From the NCBI RefSeq assembly GCF_029227915.1, contig NC_079887.1, forward strand, positions 11,718,001 to 11,782,000: a stretch of 64,000 bases of DNA, given 5' to 3'. This DNA comes from Hydractinia symbiolongicarpus. Its lineage: Eukaryota; Cnidaria; Hydrozoa; Anthoathecata; Hydractiniidae. The first letter of the stretch is position 1; every line of letters begins with the position of its first letter. Below, in pieces: positions 11,781 to 37,099 of this stretch. The notes below the pieces were generated by a model that saw only the letters and a list, made by a program, of their open reading frames with translations, was not told the DNA's origin and did not search any database. A program made the position numbers and the translations under genes.

Positions 11781-14700
11781 CATAGTAAAAGTAACAATGA
11801 TAGTACAAATTACACTTTGTCGACTCAAGCAACACTAAACACACCTTCTCTAGTTGCTGCCATTTTTATATCTAGCCAAGATTGTTTGAGATTCCTTAAT
11901 ATTATTTCTTAAAATTAATTTTTACTGACAATAAATTCCACATGTCTGATTTGAAATATCTTTTTGGAATTAGCTGCATGATTCTTCATTCTACATATGG
12001 CATCCGTTCAACATCAGCTTGAAATTTGATCAGGTCATCTGTAAGTACACCAGTGCTTACTTTCACTTTCCTAACCCCACATCGTTGTTGTCTACTTCCC
12101 AACTGCACTCATCATTCGACCTGAACTCAGGCCCTGTAAACAACATTCTCTCAAGTGTGTATTTGGAAGCATCTGATCCTTCTGACGCAATGTTGACAGG
12201 ATTTTTGTTTCACCCTACATAATTTCAGACATCGATATTGCTGTTGCTTCTAATAATCTCAAAAACTTTAGAATATTTTTGTTCCCTACGAGTGCATAAA
12301 TAGTGTTGCACACTATAGGCACTATTGACTGACAGTGTATCGCTATCATCATAAAAAGTTATTACATTCCAGCATTCCTAGTTTCCCCAGTCTTCTGTAG
12401 GGTATACATATATGCATTACAAATATACTTACAATGATGTAATAAGTGACATAGCCATTTTGAAATAACTGTTATAAACCTTGAAAATTGAAATATAATA
12501 TATAACAAGGAGTATTTTATATACTATGATCAATAGTTTATAAATAATTTTCTAAAAGAGTATTTCTTTAAAGTTTTATCATTCTCTATAAATGACCACT
12601 TTGGGTAAAGCATTTGCGTAGTTGTTTGCATTTTTTACATATTCGAAATGAAAATCTTGATATATTCATGTTAGTTTTTACCCTGCTTAATGTTATCAAA
12701 TTATGTCTTTCCTCTGGTCGCATGGGTTGGAGTGAGTTTTTAATTTTTATTAAGAAAGGAACTAATTGCAGGAAAAACTTTGGGACCTGTTAGATAAAAG
12801 TTTTTTTTTTATTTTTCTTTCATTTATACTAGAATGTAAGAAAACCTAAGGTTTAATTGTATTCAGCAAAGGTAACAATACTTAAAAAATAATTTTTGGA
12901 GGATACAAACCAAACTTAAAAAAATAATTTTCTGAGGAAAAATGCACAACAAATAGCCAGGAGACTACAAGTATATACCTGTGTTACCTGGTGTTTAGCA
13001 GCAGGTAGAGCGATTATAAAGAACCATAAACTGTGCAACACATTTAAGTGAAGTGCTTGTACAGGTGTGCAGAATACCTTTTTCCAAAAATGTATATCCT
13101 TACTTTGGTTTAAATAAAAGCACAGGAAACAGCCCATTGTTATATGCCCTGTCTCAGCAATTTTCATGGCAGTAATGGAAGTATTATAGCATATAGCATT
13201 TAGCATTACTGGTTAGTAAATTTTGTTGTAGCTAACTACATTTGGCTACTTTAACTTTTTAAGGAGATGTAAATAATAGATAGCTGCAAAGCCAAACATA
13301 AGAAAATTGGCTAAAAACTGAATAAAAACTTCAAAAGGTTAGCAATAAATTAGACTGGATAGTCAGCTTGCCAAAGCAGGACCTAAGCCATACTTTCCAA
13401 TGTTTGTAGTCATAATGTTAAAATTTGTTTGTTCAAGACTTATACATAGCTAGCAAACGTGAAAATATTTTTAACATGAAAACATACAAAAAGAACAAAT
13501 AGTTTTTAGAAAGCAAAACCTACAAACCTTCAAATGGCCACCATTACATTAGAACACCCATCAAGCACACTGTTATCAATAGAACTTTGAAGCATATGAG
13601 CGTTCATATTTAAAATAGCGTTTGTCACATTTCACAATTTTTAAACTTTGTTGTTTTTGAAACACATATTCTTGAAAAAAAATTCACCAAACTATTCTTT
13701 CTAATTAATGAATAAAACACAAACAGCATATTAACATATAACAAAATGAAATAAACCAAACCCCTGTTTTTTCAAGGACTTCTATGAAATCATTTTCGGA
13801 GGAAACAAAGCATAATAAAAGAAGTTTTATGAGGAAATAAAGTGACAAACAAAGAGTAATTTTCTGAGGAAATAAACCCAAAATTAAGTAATAATTTGCT
13901 CAGCTTACCAAGACTGAGGTCATGGATTAAGCCTAAACGTACTGATGGGGTAAGGGGTAAGGAATTTGGGCAGCCGATTTAGCACCTCTAAACACCTTGG
14001 CGTTAAGCTTTAAAATGCAGCATAAATCTTTATATTTCAAATTTTCCAGGGCCGTCATTAAACAAACGTGACATTTGTTAAAATACCTACTTAAAATTCT
14101 ATTACTGTACCCTTAGAAAGAATTTTAACATTCTATTAAAAGTTTTTACACATAATTTGGATGAAAAAAGGCTAAAAATTAACCAATAAATTGGGTTAAC
14201 ACCATGACCAAATTTTGCAGAATGATTTTCCATGATATAAAAAGTTAAATTTAGTTTCAAACTCTAAAGACAATCCTAAGAAAAGGAAATGAAATATACG
14301 TTATATATGAAAACAACCGATAAGTTACTACAGTTTTTTACTGATTATTAACATTGAGTCTTGTTTTACCCTTACCCATATACCCTCAAATGTTTTTTTA
14401 GAAAATCACGTTTTCAATGTTCTCAATATGGTCAGTTGGCAGTTAAAATGAACCATGGTCCCATTTTTTTTGTTTATATTAGAAAACAACAGCCTCAAAT
14501 CTTTGGCTTCTCAGTCTCTGACGTTAAAAAACATGGGGAAGAATTTGTCAATTATGTATCACTACGAGACCTATAAAATTATCAATAGCAACCTTGTGAA
14601 TAAACATTTTTTTACAAGAAATTTATAGTCCTGTATGTTAACTTTCTACTGGGTTTATTGACAAGTTTTTAACGTAAATATTTTGTAGACTGGTTTGTAA

Positions 14701-14885
14701 CAAAAAAATGTAGGAATATACATCTTATAAAAAGAAATAGGCAATGCCTCCTTGTTTCTTTTACAAAAATTGCCTGGATAGAAAGGAACACATAGATAAG
14801 GGATCATGTAAACATTATCTACCTGAATTAAATAAAGAAAAGTTGACTAAAATAAATCATAGAAGTTGACTTATTGATACCTTAA
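11781..14885. other. No recognisable gene; scattered short repeats
   Basis: The stretch just beyond 11781 may contain degraded LINE ORF1 sequence, but nothing is certain. A word like TTTTCTGAGGAAA recurs near 12930, 13795, 13830 and 13860, suggesting an old diverged repeat. The minus-strand 96-codon frame at 12916-13206 has no known domain. Confidence 0.4.
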
Positions 14886-14889
14886 GGGA

Positions 14890-16790
14890 AGAAATTTTTG
14901 TGAAAATTAATTTTGGTGATGAGAAGACGATGAGGAAGACTAATCAAGATGTTGTAGGTGAGAAGTGTATACGTAATGATGAAGGTGTTTTAACTAGCAC
15001 AGAGGAGGAGAAAAGAATTATTATCAGAGGTTGCTAACACTGAGTTTGATTGGGATGAGGATAATTTGTCTGATGATGACGTTGTAGAAGGGCCAGCTAT
15101 GCAGATCAAGACAGAATGGGTAGTTGAGGCTATTAGGAAATTGAAGATTGGCAAGGCTGCAGGATTATCAGGTATTGTTGCAGAGATGGTAAAAGCATCT
15201 GGATATATTGGAGTTGAGCTTATTACAAGTCTTGCTAATCAGATTATAAAGGATGGTGCTATTCGAGTGTAATAGTGAATTGTTTTTTAAGGGCAAGGGT
15301 GATGCATTAGAAAGAGATAACTATAGAGGTTTGAAGTTGGTTGATCAAGTAATGAAAGTTACTGAAAAAGTGATTGATAAGTTACTGAGAAAGAATTGAT
15401 ATAGATAAGATACAATTTGGTTTTGTTCCAGGGCGTGGCACTACAGATGCAATATTTTTATTCAGACAGCTTCAGGAAAAGTACTAAGGAAAGAGAAAGA
15501 ATCTCTATTTTGCCTTGGTAGATTTAGAGAAACCTTTTTTGATAGAATGCCACGTAAAGTTATTTGGTGGGCTATGAGAAAATTAGGTGTGGATGAGTGG
15601 CTAGTTACGATGGTACAGTCTATGTACAGCAATGCTAGAAGTCGTGTCAGGATTAACGATTCACTTAGTGATAAATTTAGTGTAAATATTGGTATACATC
15701 AGGGTTCTGTACTTGGTCCTTTGTTTTTTGTTCTAGTCTTAGAAGCGCTGTCGATAGAGTTCAGAACAGGTTGTCCATGGGAGTTATTGTATGCAGATGA
15801 TTTGGTTCTCATAGCAGAGTCGATGGAAGAATTAATTGAAAAGTTTGAGAATTGGAAGAAAGGACTAGAAGAGAAAGGGCTAAGGGTGAACACAGCAAAG
15901 TCTAAAGTCATGATTAGTAGCATTGCAGCCAAGTGTGACCTTGTAGTTAAAAAGTGGCCTTGTGGAGTTTGCAAGAAAGGGTTGGTAGTAACTCAATTTT
16001 TTGTCAGACTTGCAAGCATTGGGTACATAAGAAGTGCAGTAGTATTGGTGGAAGGTTAAGAGCTGACATTCAGTTTGTATGCAAGCATTACAAAGGTGAG
16101 ATTATAGAGAATGAATTATTTCCAGCTTTAATGATGTACAGCAGTGGCTCGTTAGAGATAGTTAAGAACTTCTGTTACTAAGGTGATATGTTGGGCAGTG
16201 AAGGGGGTGTAGGAAGAAGTGTTACTTGCAGGATAGGTTCTGCTTGGAAAAAGTTCAGAGAGTTACTTCCTTTGTTGACTAGCAGAGTCTTGTCAATTGA
16301 GGTAAAAGGTAGGTTGTATGAGGCCTGTGTAAGAAGTGTTATGTTGTACGGTAGTGAGACATGGGCAGTGAAGCAGGACGATCTTAACCATTTAGAAAGG
16401 AATGATATGAGAATTGTTAGGTGGATGTGTAACGCCAGTCTGAGAGACAGAAAGAGTTCAGATGAGCTAAAAAACAGGCTAAGTATCCATAGAATTAAAG
16501 ATGTTATCCAGATAAGAAGTTTGAATTGGCTAGGGCACTTGGAAAGAATGGAGGAGGATAATTGGGTAAGAAAGTGTAGAGACTTGATAGTTCCTGGGGC
16601 AAAGCCCAGAGGCATACTGAGAAAGACTTGGTAGGAGGTTATAAGGACAGAATTGATACAGAGGAAGTTGACTTTAGATTTAACACAGTCTAGATCAGAT
16701 TGGAAGATGGTCATTAATATAACCCGTCCAACCCATGCTAGCATGGAAAACGAAAGTTAAGCCGAGAATGATGAAAAAAAAATGATGATG
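14890..16790 (+). mobile_element. Degenerate LINE: reverse transcriptase with C-terminal PHD-like zinc finger
   Basis: Fragments in several plus-strand frames line up in order. NQDVVGEKCIRNDEGV (about 14945) is followed by EAIRKLKIGKAAGLSG (15125) and NYRGLKLVDQVMKV (15320). Then come QFGFVPGRGTTDAIF (15415), HQGSVLGPL (15700) and LLYADDLV with the catalytic YADD (15786). A cysteine/histidine finger follows (CGVCKKG, then CQTCKHWVHKKC, 15960-16050), then VMLYGSETWAVKQDD (16340) and NWLGHLERMEE (16525). Frameshifts and stops separate the pieces, so it is inactive. The 3' end runs into CCATGCTAGCATGGAAAACG and a short ATG-rich tail, which is typical of this LINE type. The finger likely belongs to the element and not to a host gene. 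Confidence 0.85.
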
Positions 16791-16924
16791 AGAAGGTGAA
16801 AACGGACTAATTTCCCAGAATTTAACTTTGTGTTTTTTAATTTTCAGACAAAAATGTAATGGAAAATATTACAAAATATATATATATACGGGAGAACTTG
16901 TGAATTTTTCCACAGGCTAGCGAC

Positions 16925-17205
16925 TAGTTAAATTAATTACCCACAATCTATTTCTTTGGGTTGCCATATGCATCATAAATGTCACTTATAACTAGTACAG
17001 CCATTGAAGCACTACTTGAACTAACAATCTTGGCTGCAGAGAACCTGGATGAAAGATCCTGAAACACTACAACATGTTTAGATGAAAAGACAGGACCAAA
17101 AAGATCAACAGTCACATCTTCTCAGTATTTTGAAGGAAAAGCATGTGGAAAAATTTGTTCTGCTGTCTTTTTAGTTGAACATGCTAAACAATATAGGAAT
17201 TTCTG
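16925..17205 (-). mobile_element. Ty3/Gypsy integrase core remnant
   Basis: On the minus strand a frame reads LYCLACSTKKTAEQ, then EDVTVDLFGPVFSSKHVVVF, then ASMAVLVISDIYDAYGNP. These are the zinc-finger end, the first catalytic Asp block (VDLFGP) and the approach to the second block of a Gypsy-type integrase. In-frame stops follow, and no RT, RNase H or LTR is seen. It is a short relic, and its sequence is distinct from the spliced integrase at 1867-3588. Confidence 0.7.
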
Positions 17206-17238
17206 TAAAACCATACGTAATAACTAAAAGTTAACGAC

Positions 17239-17350
17239 CAGTCTTCACAGAACCACCACAGAACCGGGAGGAAACCACCAGTCTGCGCAGAACCACCACA
17301 GAACCAGCAGCAAACCACCAGTCTCCACAGAACCACCACAAAACCAGCAG
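17239..17350. repeat. Minisatellite, 40-bp unit, about 2.8 copies
   Basis: Units start at 17239, 17279 and 17319, each beginning CAGTCT and containing AGAACCACCACA. They differ at a few positions. Confidence 0.9.
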
Positions 17351-19050
17351 TACTATCACAGAAAACTGTATATAATTTTTAGGGAACTTTTTTAATAGAA
17401 GGTCTGTTAGAGTGACTATAATTTCTGGAAGTATTGGAGCTATTTTATTAATCCATTTCTGACCGTCTTGCATAATTTTGCTGAGTTCAGAAATTATTTT
17501 GTCCTTTTTTGTTTCTTTTGCAATAAGCTTGTAGACAAATTAAACATACAAACACAAGTCTAATTTGCCTATAACCAGTGTGTAGTTTAGTGTGTATAGA
17601 TCATTTATCTTGTCTTGTTGTTCTTTAGAAATTTGTATAAATGGATTGCTCTTCAGGAAATGAAATCCGAAAACGCACATCTTCATGTCTCACATTTTGA
17701 TTCGATCCATTCAAATGGATCATTTTCGTGCAGCATTAAATATAGTACAGAGTGGTTTAAAATCAATTACCACTGTGATAATCTGGATAAGATCACAGAA
17801 TGGATGATTTTTTTCGGGATGTGTTAGGAATAAATGCACCCTTATGCAAAGAAAATTGACCAAGTTCTCCTTGCATGTATAGTGATGAAATCGAAATTAA
17901 GGATTTAACTTATGTTGGATCAGATTATACACCATCTGCCCCATAGATGATGCCCTAGAAAGTAATTCATTTCTTTGCAAATTGGCACTTTCTTGGATAA
18001 GTATCAATATCCTGCATTTGAAATTGTTGCCATCACTTCTTCTAGAACTTTTACATGTTAGAAACCAAAAACATTTTACCTTGTCACTCTTTAGAATTGC
18101 TAGCTAACAATGTGTGAGAAAAGGTACTAGCTATTTTGTCAATTCCGTTCAGTGGTAATTCTTTTTTACTCTGTGTGGAGCTTCCACAAATATCCAAGTT
18201 ATTTGTGCACTGTCAGGCTACCATTATGGAAATAATTTAAAAACTGGAGCTCCGGACAAATAACTAAAGAGCTGAAGTTCTAAAAACCATCAGCAGAAAC
18301 CTACGGGGGTACCTTTTATTTTGGGGGTACCTAATATTTTATTACAACCTCCAACTTTTCTTCAGTAGAAAGGCAAAGGAGTTATTCTAAAAGCGAGGCC
18401 TCTCTTCCATTCGACTCGTGCGCTCACCCTGCAAATCAAAACATTGCTCAAAATAAACGTTACTAAGAGCAATTGCCATAAGTTGAAGAACCCTTCCCCG
18501 TGGTGTTTTTAGGTGTAATTGTAGCTGCGGCAGGAAAGAAAGCACAGTCAGTGTCACTGACCGTTGTTTATGTTTTTTTATTACCAGTAATGAAAATAGT
18601 AATAGCAGCATTGAGCAATACTGCGTAGAGAATAATATACAAATATATATATTTTCTGTTTAATTGATACCAAGTTTATTAATTAGCATAGCTAAACACT
18701 TGAACTGGAGCTTCACTGCCACTGTTTGGACCTATGTTGTATATAAGTCGTCAACAATAAATAGCTGCTCGTTTTCTGTATTAAAAAGAAGAAATTGGTG
18801 CCATTAAAGAAGAATGACATTATTGGAAACATTAATCTTTCCCATTTTTGACATGTCTAATTAAGTAAACAATTAACATTTACTAACCTCAGCAATTTAT
18901 TTTCACTTTTTTGCATAAAAATATCTCATATGGTGAGAGCCTTAACTGATAGCATTTTTTTCTCTCTTAGATGTATATATAAAGCATAGCTTGATTAAAA
19001 CTCTATTTATAATTGTACCTTTATAGCTATAGTTCTTTTTGTTTTTTTAG
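17351..19050. other. Non-coding region upstream of the rabphilin gene
   Basis: No coding exon is recognised. The region may hold the promoter and any untranslated first exon of the rabphilin-like gene, but no TATA box or initiator can be singled out. A short direct repeat of GGGGGTACC lies near 18305-18335. Confidence 0.4.
19049..19050 (+). promoter_or_regulatory. 3' splice acceptor just before the rabphilin start codon
   Basis: A long T tract ends in AG at 19049-19050, leaving a leader of only 24 nt before the ATG at 19075. It marks either a 5'-UTR intron or a spliced-leader addition site; sequence alone cannot decide which. Confidence 0.6.
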
Positions 19051-19074
19051 CAAAATAAAATATGAAATTTTGTG

Positions 19075-31734
<12,660 letters not shown>

Positions 31735-32806
31735 CGAAATGTGGCGCACAACGTAGTTTGTGTTATTAGTGTTCTACAAAGTGTTTCATTTCATTGAAGA
31801 CATAAAAAAACTTGTTAAACAACCTTTTTTGCGTCGGTCAGAAAGTCGACAAGTTCTATTAAGTTGCGTCACGCCGTCGATTTACTTTCTAACATTTTAA
31901 AAATCGTTTCTTCAAAAAAGTGATCTTGAAATTACAAGCATAACGTTGACCTTCACATCGGCAATTGTCACATTTTGACGTCAATTAAAAGGGCAGCTGT
32001 AGAAGTCACATCCATATATTTTTTGTTGTGTTTTTTTTTCTTAGCAATGCTTCTGTGTGCGTAGGTTCCTATTTGTTTTTTTGTTAAAACTATTTAATAT
32101 ATTTTTTGTCAAAGTATTTTATTTTATTATGATAGCGATTGATTTTTTTATAAGGTGTATAGTTTAAGAATTAAAATTGATTGTTTGATTTATTTTATCC
32201 ACAACACTCTGTGTATCACGGCGTAACCATGCTTTTTATAAGAATGTGCTTTATAAGAATATTAGGCTGAGATTGCAGATTAAATGTACCCCCCTGGTTA
32301 GAATTTTTTCATTCTTATGAAATGTGTATAATACTAGACTCCCGGAATATTGCCAATCGTTTCTATCATATGTTCTTACATGTCGCTAGTTCTTATAACA
32401 TGTACCTTACTTGTTGAACACAAAGTGGAGCGGAATTGTTTGACTAGAATACGTACATTTAATATACTTCGTAACTTTTAACCTGTTTTTGCGGGTTTTT
32501 TTTTTTTTTTTTGTATATCAACGTATTTTTTTAATACAAACGTATCCTTCACCTCTTTCGCGACTGAACCAGGAACCATGGTTTTTTGGCAGATGTAACT
32601 CTTGACAGACTCTAAAAAAACGTTTTCACAAAAAATAAAATTTTACCTACTTTTTACTACCAACCTCAAGATACAGCCGCTCAAAGATAGGTCAGAAGCG
32701 TTTTGCATACACTTTTTTAAGGGACTCCTCATTATTTGGACACGCACAAATGTATAATTTTTGTATAAAATATATTTCGGTGTAGATATTAATCATTGGG
32801 ATGTAC

Positions 32807-32812
32807 AATAAA
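32807..32812 (+). terminator. Candidate polyadenylation signal for the rabphilin gene
   Basis: AATAAA about 1.07 kb after the stop codon, followed by a GT/T-rich stretch (TTGGTGTTGTCTC). It is the best-placed canonical signal; earlier non-canonical sites cannot be excluded. Confidence 0.4.
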
Positions 32813-33106
32813 ACACAGTATTTGGTGTTGTCTCTTTCTTGCTATTATATTATTCTCTTCTGTCGGAAACCCCGAATTTGTATTAGTCTGAATCGGATTA
32901 GTTTTAGGTGAGACAAGGGAGTAATATTTGCGGAAGGAATGTTTCTGTCAATAAATGTTTTTTGGATATCTGTAAAATTTTAGTCTGGTAACTTGTTGAG
33001 AAGTTGTTGAGAAGATGAGATGTTCCAATTTATCGAATTTCTTTATTATCTGAAATTTTTACAGAAATCAAAAAGAAATGGAAATTCTTTTTGTCATTTC
33101 TTAAAA

Positions 33107-33251
33107 CTAGTCGTTAGCCGTGGAAAAATCCACGGGTTCGCCAGTCCTTTTTATACCGCATTGCGTGCGTCTCGCTACCTGCGCAGCTAAGCTACCATTT
33201 TGCGTGACAGACAGACGGACGGACAGACGTATACGGGTATTATAATATAGA
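33107..33251 (-). mobile_element. Minimal non-autonomous Helitron, 145 bp
   Basis: On the minus strand the element begins TCTATATTATAATACCCG at 33251. It ends with a GC-rich hairpin (CCGTGGATTTTTCCACGG, 33118-33135), a short spacer, and CTAG at 33107-33110. The host bases are A before TC and T after CTAG, exactly the A/T insertion preference of Helitrons. The interior contains a GTCTGTC-type tract and no coding capacity. Confidence 0.8.
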
Positions 33252-35686
33252 TATATGTTCATTATTTTTAGAAAGGGAGCGGATTTGCAGTTCCCCTGTA
33301 TCAACAAACTCCGCAAAACGATGAGCCAGGATTACAGGGATTTGCGAATGGATTTTTGACGTGGATGCGTTTTGTTATAAGCGTCGCCTGTAAAAATTAC
33401 ACAAAATTTTCGCATCTGTTTAACTTTATTATTATTAATTTATTGTTATGAAAAACAAATTTCTACTGGTGTGCTTCGTAACAATAAAATATTTCGTCAG
33501 TAAAGAAGAACACGACAAAATAATATTTTGATTTGATCAGCCATTCTGCTAACTGTTATTTTGTTTTGATATTTTTAGTTCCTGTCCCAAGAATGATAGC
33601 AATAATTTTTAACGTTAATATTCGATTGAAACGGAAACTTTTCTCAATCTGATCTCAGAAATAAGATAACTGAATCCGTGGGAAATCTACCTCTAACTTC
33701 TTCATTCTTTTGAGGAATTTTATTATCTTTGTAAGAAATTAACAGGTATGTTCAAAATCTTAGAACTGAGAACGCAGATTCTGGACTTCTGAAAATTTTC
33801 TTTTGGCGTTTACTAGCAAAATAGAAATGTTCGCAATTATTTTAGGTCAAAATTTTGATAATCGTTCATAGGGGTGCAAAAAAAACTTTATACATAGACA
33901 GCGGTCTTGAAATATTCCCATCATGCATCATTAATATATTGAGGATGTCTATCCAAAATATTTTGGTGGATGTTCGATATTTCAAATGATGGAAAATAAC
34001 AAGACGACATAAAAATAGAGACAAAAGGGACTGTGAACGAGGTACGAGCAATAATGTGATCAAAGGTCCAGTTAGTCTAATAACCGATGCATCAAGAGTC
34101 CTGGTAATGCAGATTCTGATTTGGACGAAGACGAAAGACTAAATTATGATTGATTGTAAAAGATTTTTCGTGATTTTTATAATTGTTTTAAATATCCGTG
34201 GTCACTCGCACCATGATATCATCATTGTGTTTATCTTTAACCAACCTCATCCCTAGGACTTATTAGGCTTTTTATATTTGGAACTCTTCGTGTTATCTTT
34301 TCACGCGCAGAAAACTTTGACTTGAATATTAGCGAAATAAAAAAATGTTTATTTTGTAAAAGTTTATATGATCGCAAAATTAAAAAAAATTGTCAAAAAT
34401 TTTTAGCTTGAAGTTAGATCCTGAAAGAAAGAATATGCGGTGCTTGTAAAATCCGTCGAAAACAGGTTTAAAAATTTTACCATTTTGAATTTTAGTCTGG
34501 TTGAAGCAACTGTTAGAAGAATTGATGACATCTTTTTGACGTGATAGCGAATGAAGAAGTATCTACATTATAAACAAGCCAAATACAACTTTTTATAAAA
34601 ACAGTTAGGAAGAACAACAAAGCTTTCCTTAACTTCAAAATAAGAACAAACTAACATAACTGGCAAGGCTGAAAGTTATAATTTTCTCTCTTTGTATGAG
34701 AAAACTAAAACCGGGAGAAATATTGTGCAAAGTTGTTAGTAGTTAGATATTAAGTCGTAAAAATTTATAACGTACTGAAAAATAAATTAAAAATGCCAAA
34801 TATAAGAACAGAATAAAACAATTCCAGGCCTGAACATGTTAAAAAGAATAAGAACTCCTTAGGTTGAAGTCAAATTACCTGGTTTTTATAATTACGAAAC
34901 AAGTGTAGTATTGTGAAGGCTTGAATGACTTTCATTGTAGCTTATATCAATTCGACGATAGAACATTTTTATCAATAAACAACACAACAGAAGAGCTCAA
35001 AATAAAGAAAAAGCACGAGGTATTAAATATCAAGCCAGCGATGAATAAGATCTATTGAAAGATTAATATGAACAATAAACGATGTTAAAAAAATGTTAAA
35101 AAATCAAATATAAATGAGTTTGAAACTAATTAATTATAGAAATGTATTCATTGACTGATCACCCAAAATAGCCATCTCCTCATTCGTGTTTTCATGAAGA
35201 AGGAAGGAACAAAACTTTTGCAGCGCTTCACTTTAAAAATTGGGAATTCAAAGGTATGTTCAAATTAGTTATATGAGTTCTGTAACTTTGTTCCTGTTGT
35301 TGTCATAGTATTCAGAGTTTCCAAATATATTTTAAGGAACCAGATTTTTATTAATATTACCATTCTCCCTTATGCTATTCTTTTTGATGCATCTGCTTAT
35401 TCGAGATTTCTTTTCGTTGGACAGAAATACAACTAAAATGAAATTTGGAAAGATAAATAATAGAAACAACCCCCCTAGCGGCACCATTACCCTTTAAATA
35501 GATGACAATATTGAATCTATATACTATGCATGTGCTTTTCGTTTGTAAACTAAAATTGTTGGTGTTGTATTCGCGTGACAAATACGCGACAAGGTATTTA
35601 AAATGATAAAATAAAAAAATAAAAAATAGAAAAGTATGGAATAATTATTTACGGATACGTCGGCTAATGTCCTCTTTTATTTGCAG
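33252..35686. other. Intergenic region upstream of the GPCR
   Basis: AT-rich, with no recognised gene or repeat family. It presumably contains regulatory sequence and possibly an untranslated first exon of the GPCR gene. Confidence 0.4.
35685..35686 (+). promoter_or_regulatory. 3' splice acceptor in the GPCR leader
   Basis: CTCTTTTATTTGCAG is a strong pyrimidine tract plus AG. It leaves a 72-nt untranslated leader before the ATG at 35759. Confidence 0.55.
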
Positions 35687-35758
35687 GTAAACAGCATCAA
35701 AGAGAGAGAGTAAAGACACATCAAACTTGTACAAGATAGCATGTGAAAGTTTCTTGTA

Positions 35759-36997
35759 ATGAACGTCAGCTTGAATCAAACCAGTTATGCTTTTCTTCCA
35801 ACATTTCAAAAGTTAGAGCTTCCTGTTACTGAAGTTATTCCAGAATGGTTTACCATCGCATTCGCTTCAATCAACGGAGGAGGGTTCTGCTTAAACGTTC
35901 TCTCCTTATGGTTGTTAGCTACGCGTAGATTTGTGTACAGATGTAAAATTAACGCGTTTATCGTATCGCTTTGCTTATCGGATCTTCTCGTGGCTTTATC
36001 GAGTTTTTATTTTCTCGGAACCATTACCTCAAATAATATCAGTCAATTTTCAAAACGCGTTGCCACGATTATATTTAGTTTCGCGCTAGAAACATCACTG
36101 ATGAGTTTATGTTGTCTGAGTTTCGACAGACTTACCGCAATACGCAAACCTTTTCGATATACCGAAATTTTATCGAAAAGACGAGTAATCGTTATTATCT
36201 TTTTGGGATGGTTGTTCTGCTTGTGTTTACTAGCGATACAATTCGTGTTTGGTTTCATATACAAACACGAACGATACGTTTATTTCAACTGGATTGTATT
36301 TACATCACTCTCGCTAATCTCGATAACATTCTTAGCGTTAGTTTACGTGTACTTGATTTACGAAATCCATAGACATTCGACGCACATCAAATCACATTCA
36401 ATTTCCGCGGTAAGGGAGGAATACATTTCTGATTATTCAAGCGATATCAGTAAAGATCCAATCAATTGCGACCATATGACGGACGTAACATTCGCAACAA
36501 CCAGTAGCGAACAATCTCGTTTCGTCCAACAACAACAACGACAAAATATCGACCCGTTAATAAAGCATCCCAAAGAACATAGAAAGAGTATAGAAAAAAG
36601 CAAAAGTACTGATTTGGTGCGTGCAGCCTTAGCAAACACAAGAAATTCGACTCGAAGTTCGGGCGAACGAAGACGACTGTCAGCACGTGGACAATTAATC
36701 AAGAGAGAAAGAAAATCCGTTTTTCTTTGCTTGTGTATCGTCTTTGTTTTTGCCGCAAGCTGGCTGCCGGTTACCGTATTTTTTGTCCGATGTTTGATCG
36801 CTCACTCGTGCGAGAAGGATGACGCATTGTTGTTCGTTTGTTCTTGTTTAGTTTCGATGAATGCTTTGCTCGACCCTATTCTTTATTTTATCATCAAACG
36901 CGAATTCCGAGAATTTTTGTTCGGTAAAGTTTGTAAAAGTACGTCCAGAAGAAACAGTGGTGATAGCAGACGTGGAAGCAGTGGAAATTTTATTTAA
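35759..36997 (+). CDS. Orphan class A (rhodopsin-like) G-protein-coupled receptor, single coding exon
   Basis: 412 aa, seven hydrophobic segments at about 31-53, 64-86, 101-124, 142-165, 177-202, 320-343 and 356-379. Class A landmarks are N46 (TM1), LSDLL with D75 (TM2), FDR at 122-124 in place of DRY (TM3), W151 (TM4), SWLP with P337 (TM6) and NALLDPILYF with N368/D372/Y376 (TM7). The N-terminus has N-glycosylation sites at N2 (NVS) and N6 (NQT). The third intracellular loop is long (about 203-318), with QQQQ, basic and Ser-rich stretches. The C-tail is short and Ser/Arg-rich. No Cys stands at the usual top of TM3 and the second extracellular loop has none, so the standard disulfide is missing. 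TM5 lacks the usual proline. Ligand and subfamily cannot be named. A plasma membrane receptor coupled to G proteins is inferred from the fold. Confidence 0.93.
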   Translation: MNVSLNQTSYAFLPTFQKLELPVTEVIPEWFTIAFASINGGGFCLNVLSLWLLATRRFVYRCKINAFIVSLCLSDLLVALSSFYFLGTITSNNISQFSKRVATIIFSFALETSLMSLCCLSFDRLTAIRKPFRYTEILSKRRVIVIIFLGWLFCLCLLAIQFVFGFIYKHERYVYFNWIVFTSLSLISITFLALVYVYLIYEIHRHSTHIKSHSISAVREEYISDYSSDISKDPINCDHMTDVTFATTSSEQSRFVQQQQRQNIDPLIKHPKEHRKSIEKSKSTDLVRAALANTRNSTRSSGERRRLSARGQLIKRERKSVFLCLCIVFVFAASWLPVTVFFVRCLIAHSCEKDDALLFVCSCLVSMNALLDPILYFIIKREFREFLFGKVCKSTSRRNSGDSRRGSSGNFI

Positions 36998-37073
36998 TAA
37001 CAAATAGAAATTTTATTTATTTTTATTTCTCTGAAATACTATTTCTTTTTATATATAATGAATTAAAATGAAA

Positions 37074-37079
37074 AATAAA
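37074..37079 (+). terminator. Candidate polyadenylation signal for the GPCR gene
   Basis: AATAAA lies 77 bp after the stop codon. Confidence 0.55.
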
Positions 37080-37099
37080 TCTTGCAGATTTTTATTTCA

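Noticed and set aside
12916-13206. 96-codon minus-strand frame with hydrophobic segments
   Set aside because: No recognisable family, no splice or poly(A) context, and it lies in a repeat-bearing AT-rich stretch.
36043-36702. Antisense frames within the GPCR gene
   Set aside because: Shadows of a well-supported 412-codon receptor frame on the plus strand, with no domain of their own.
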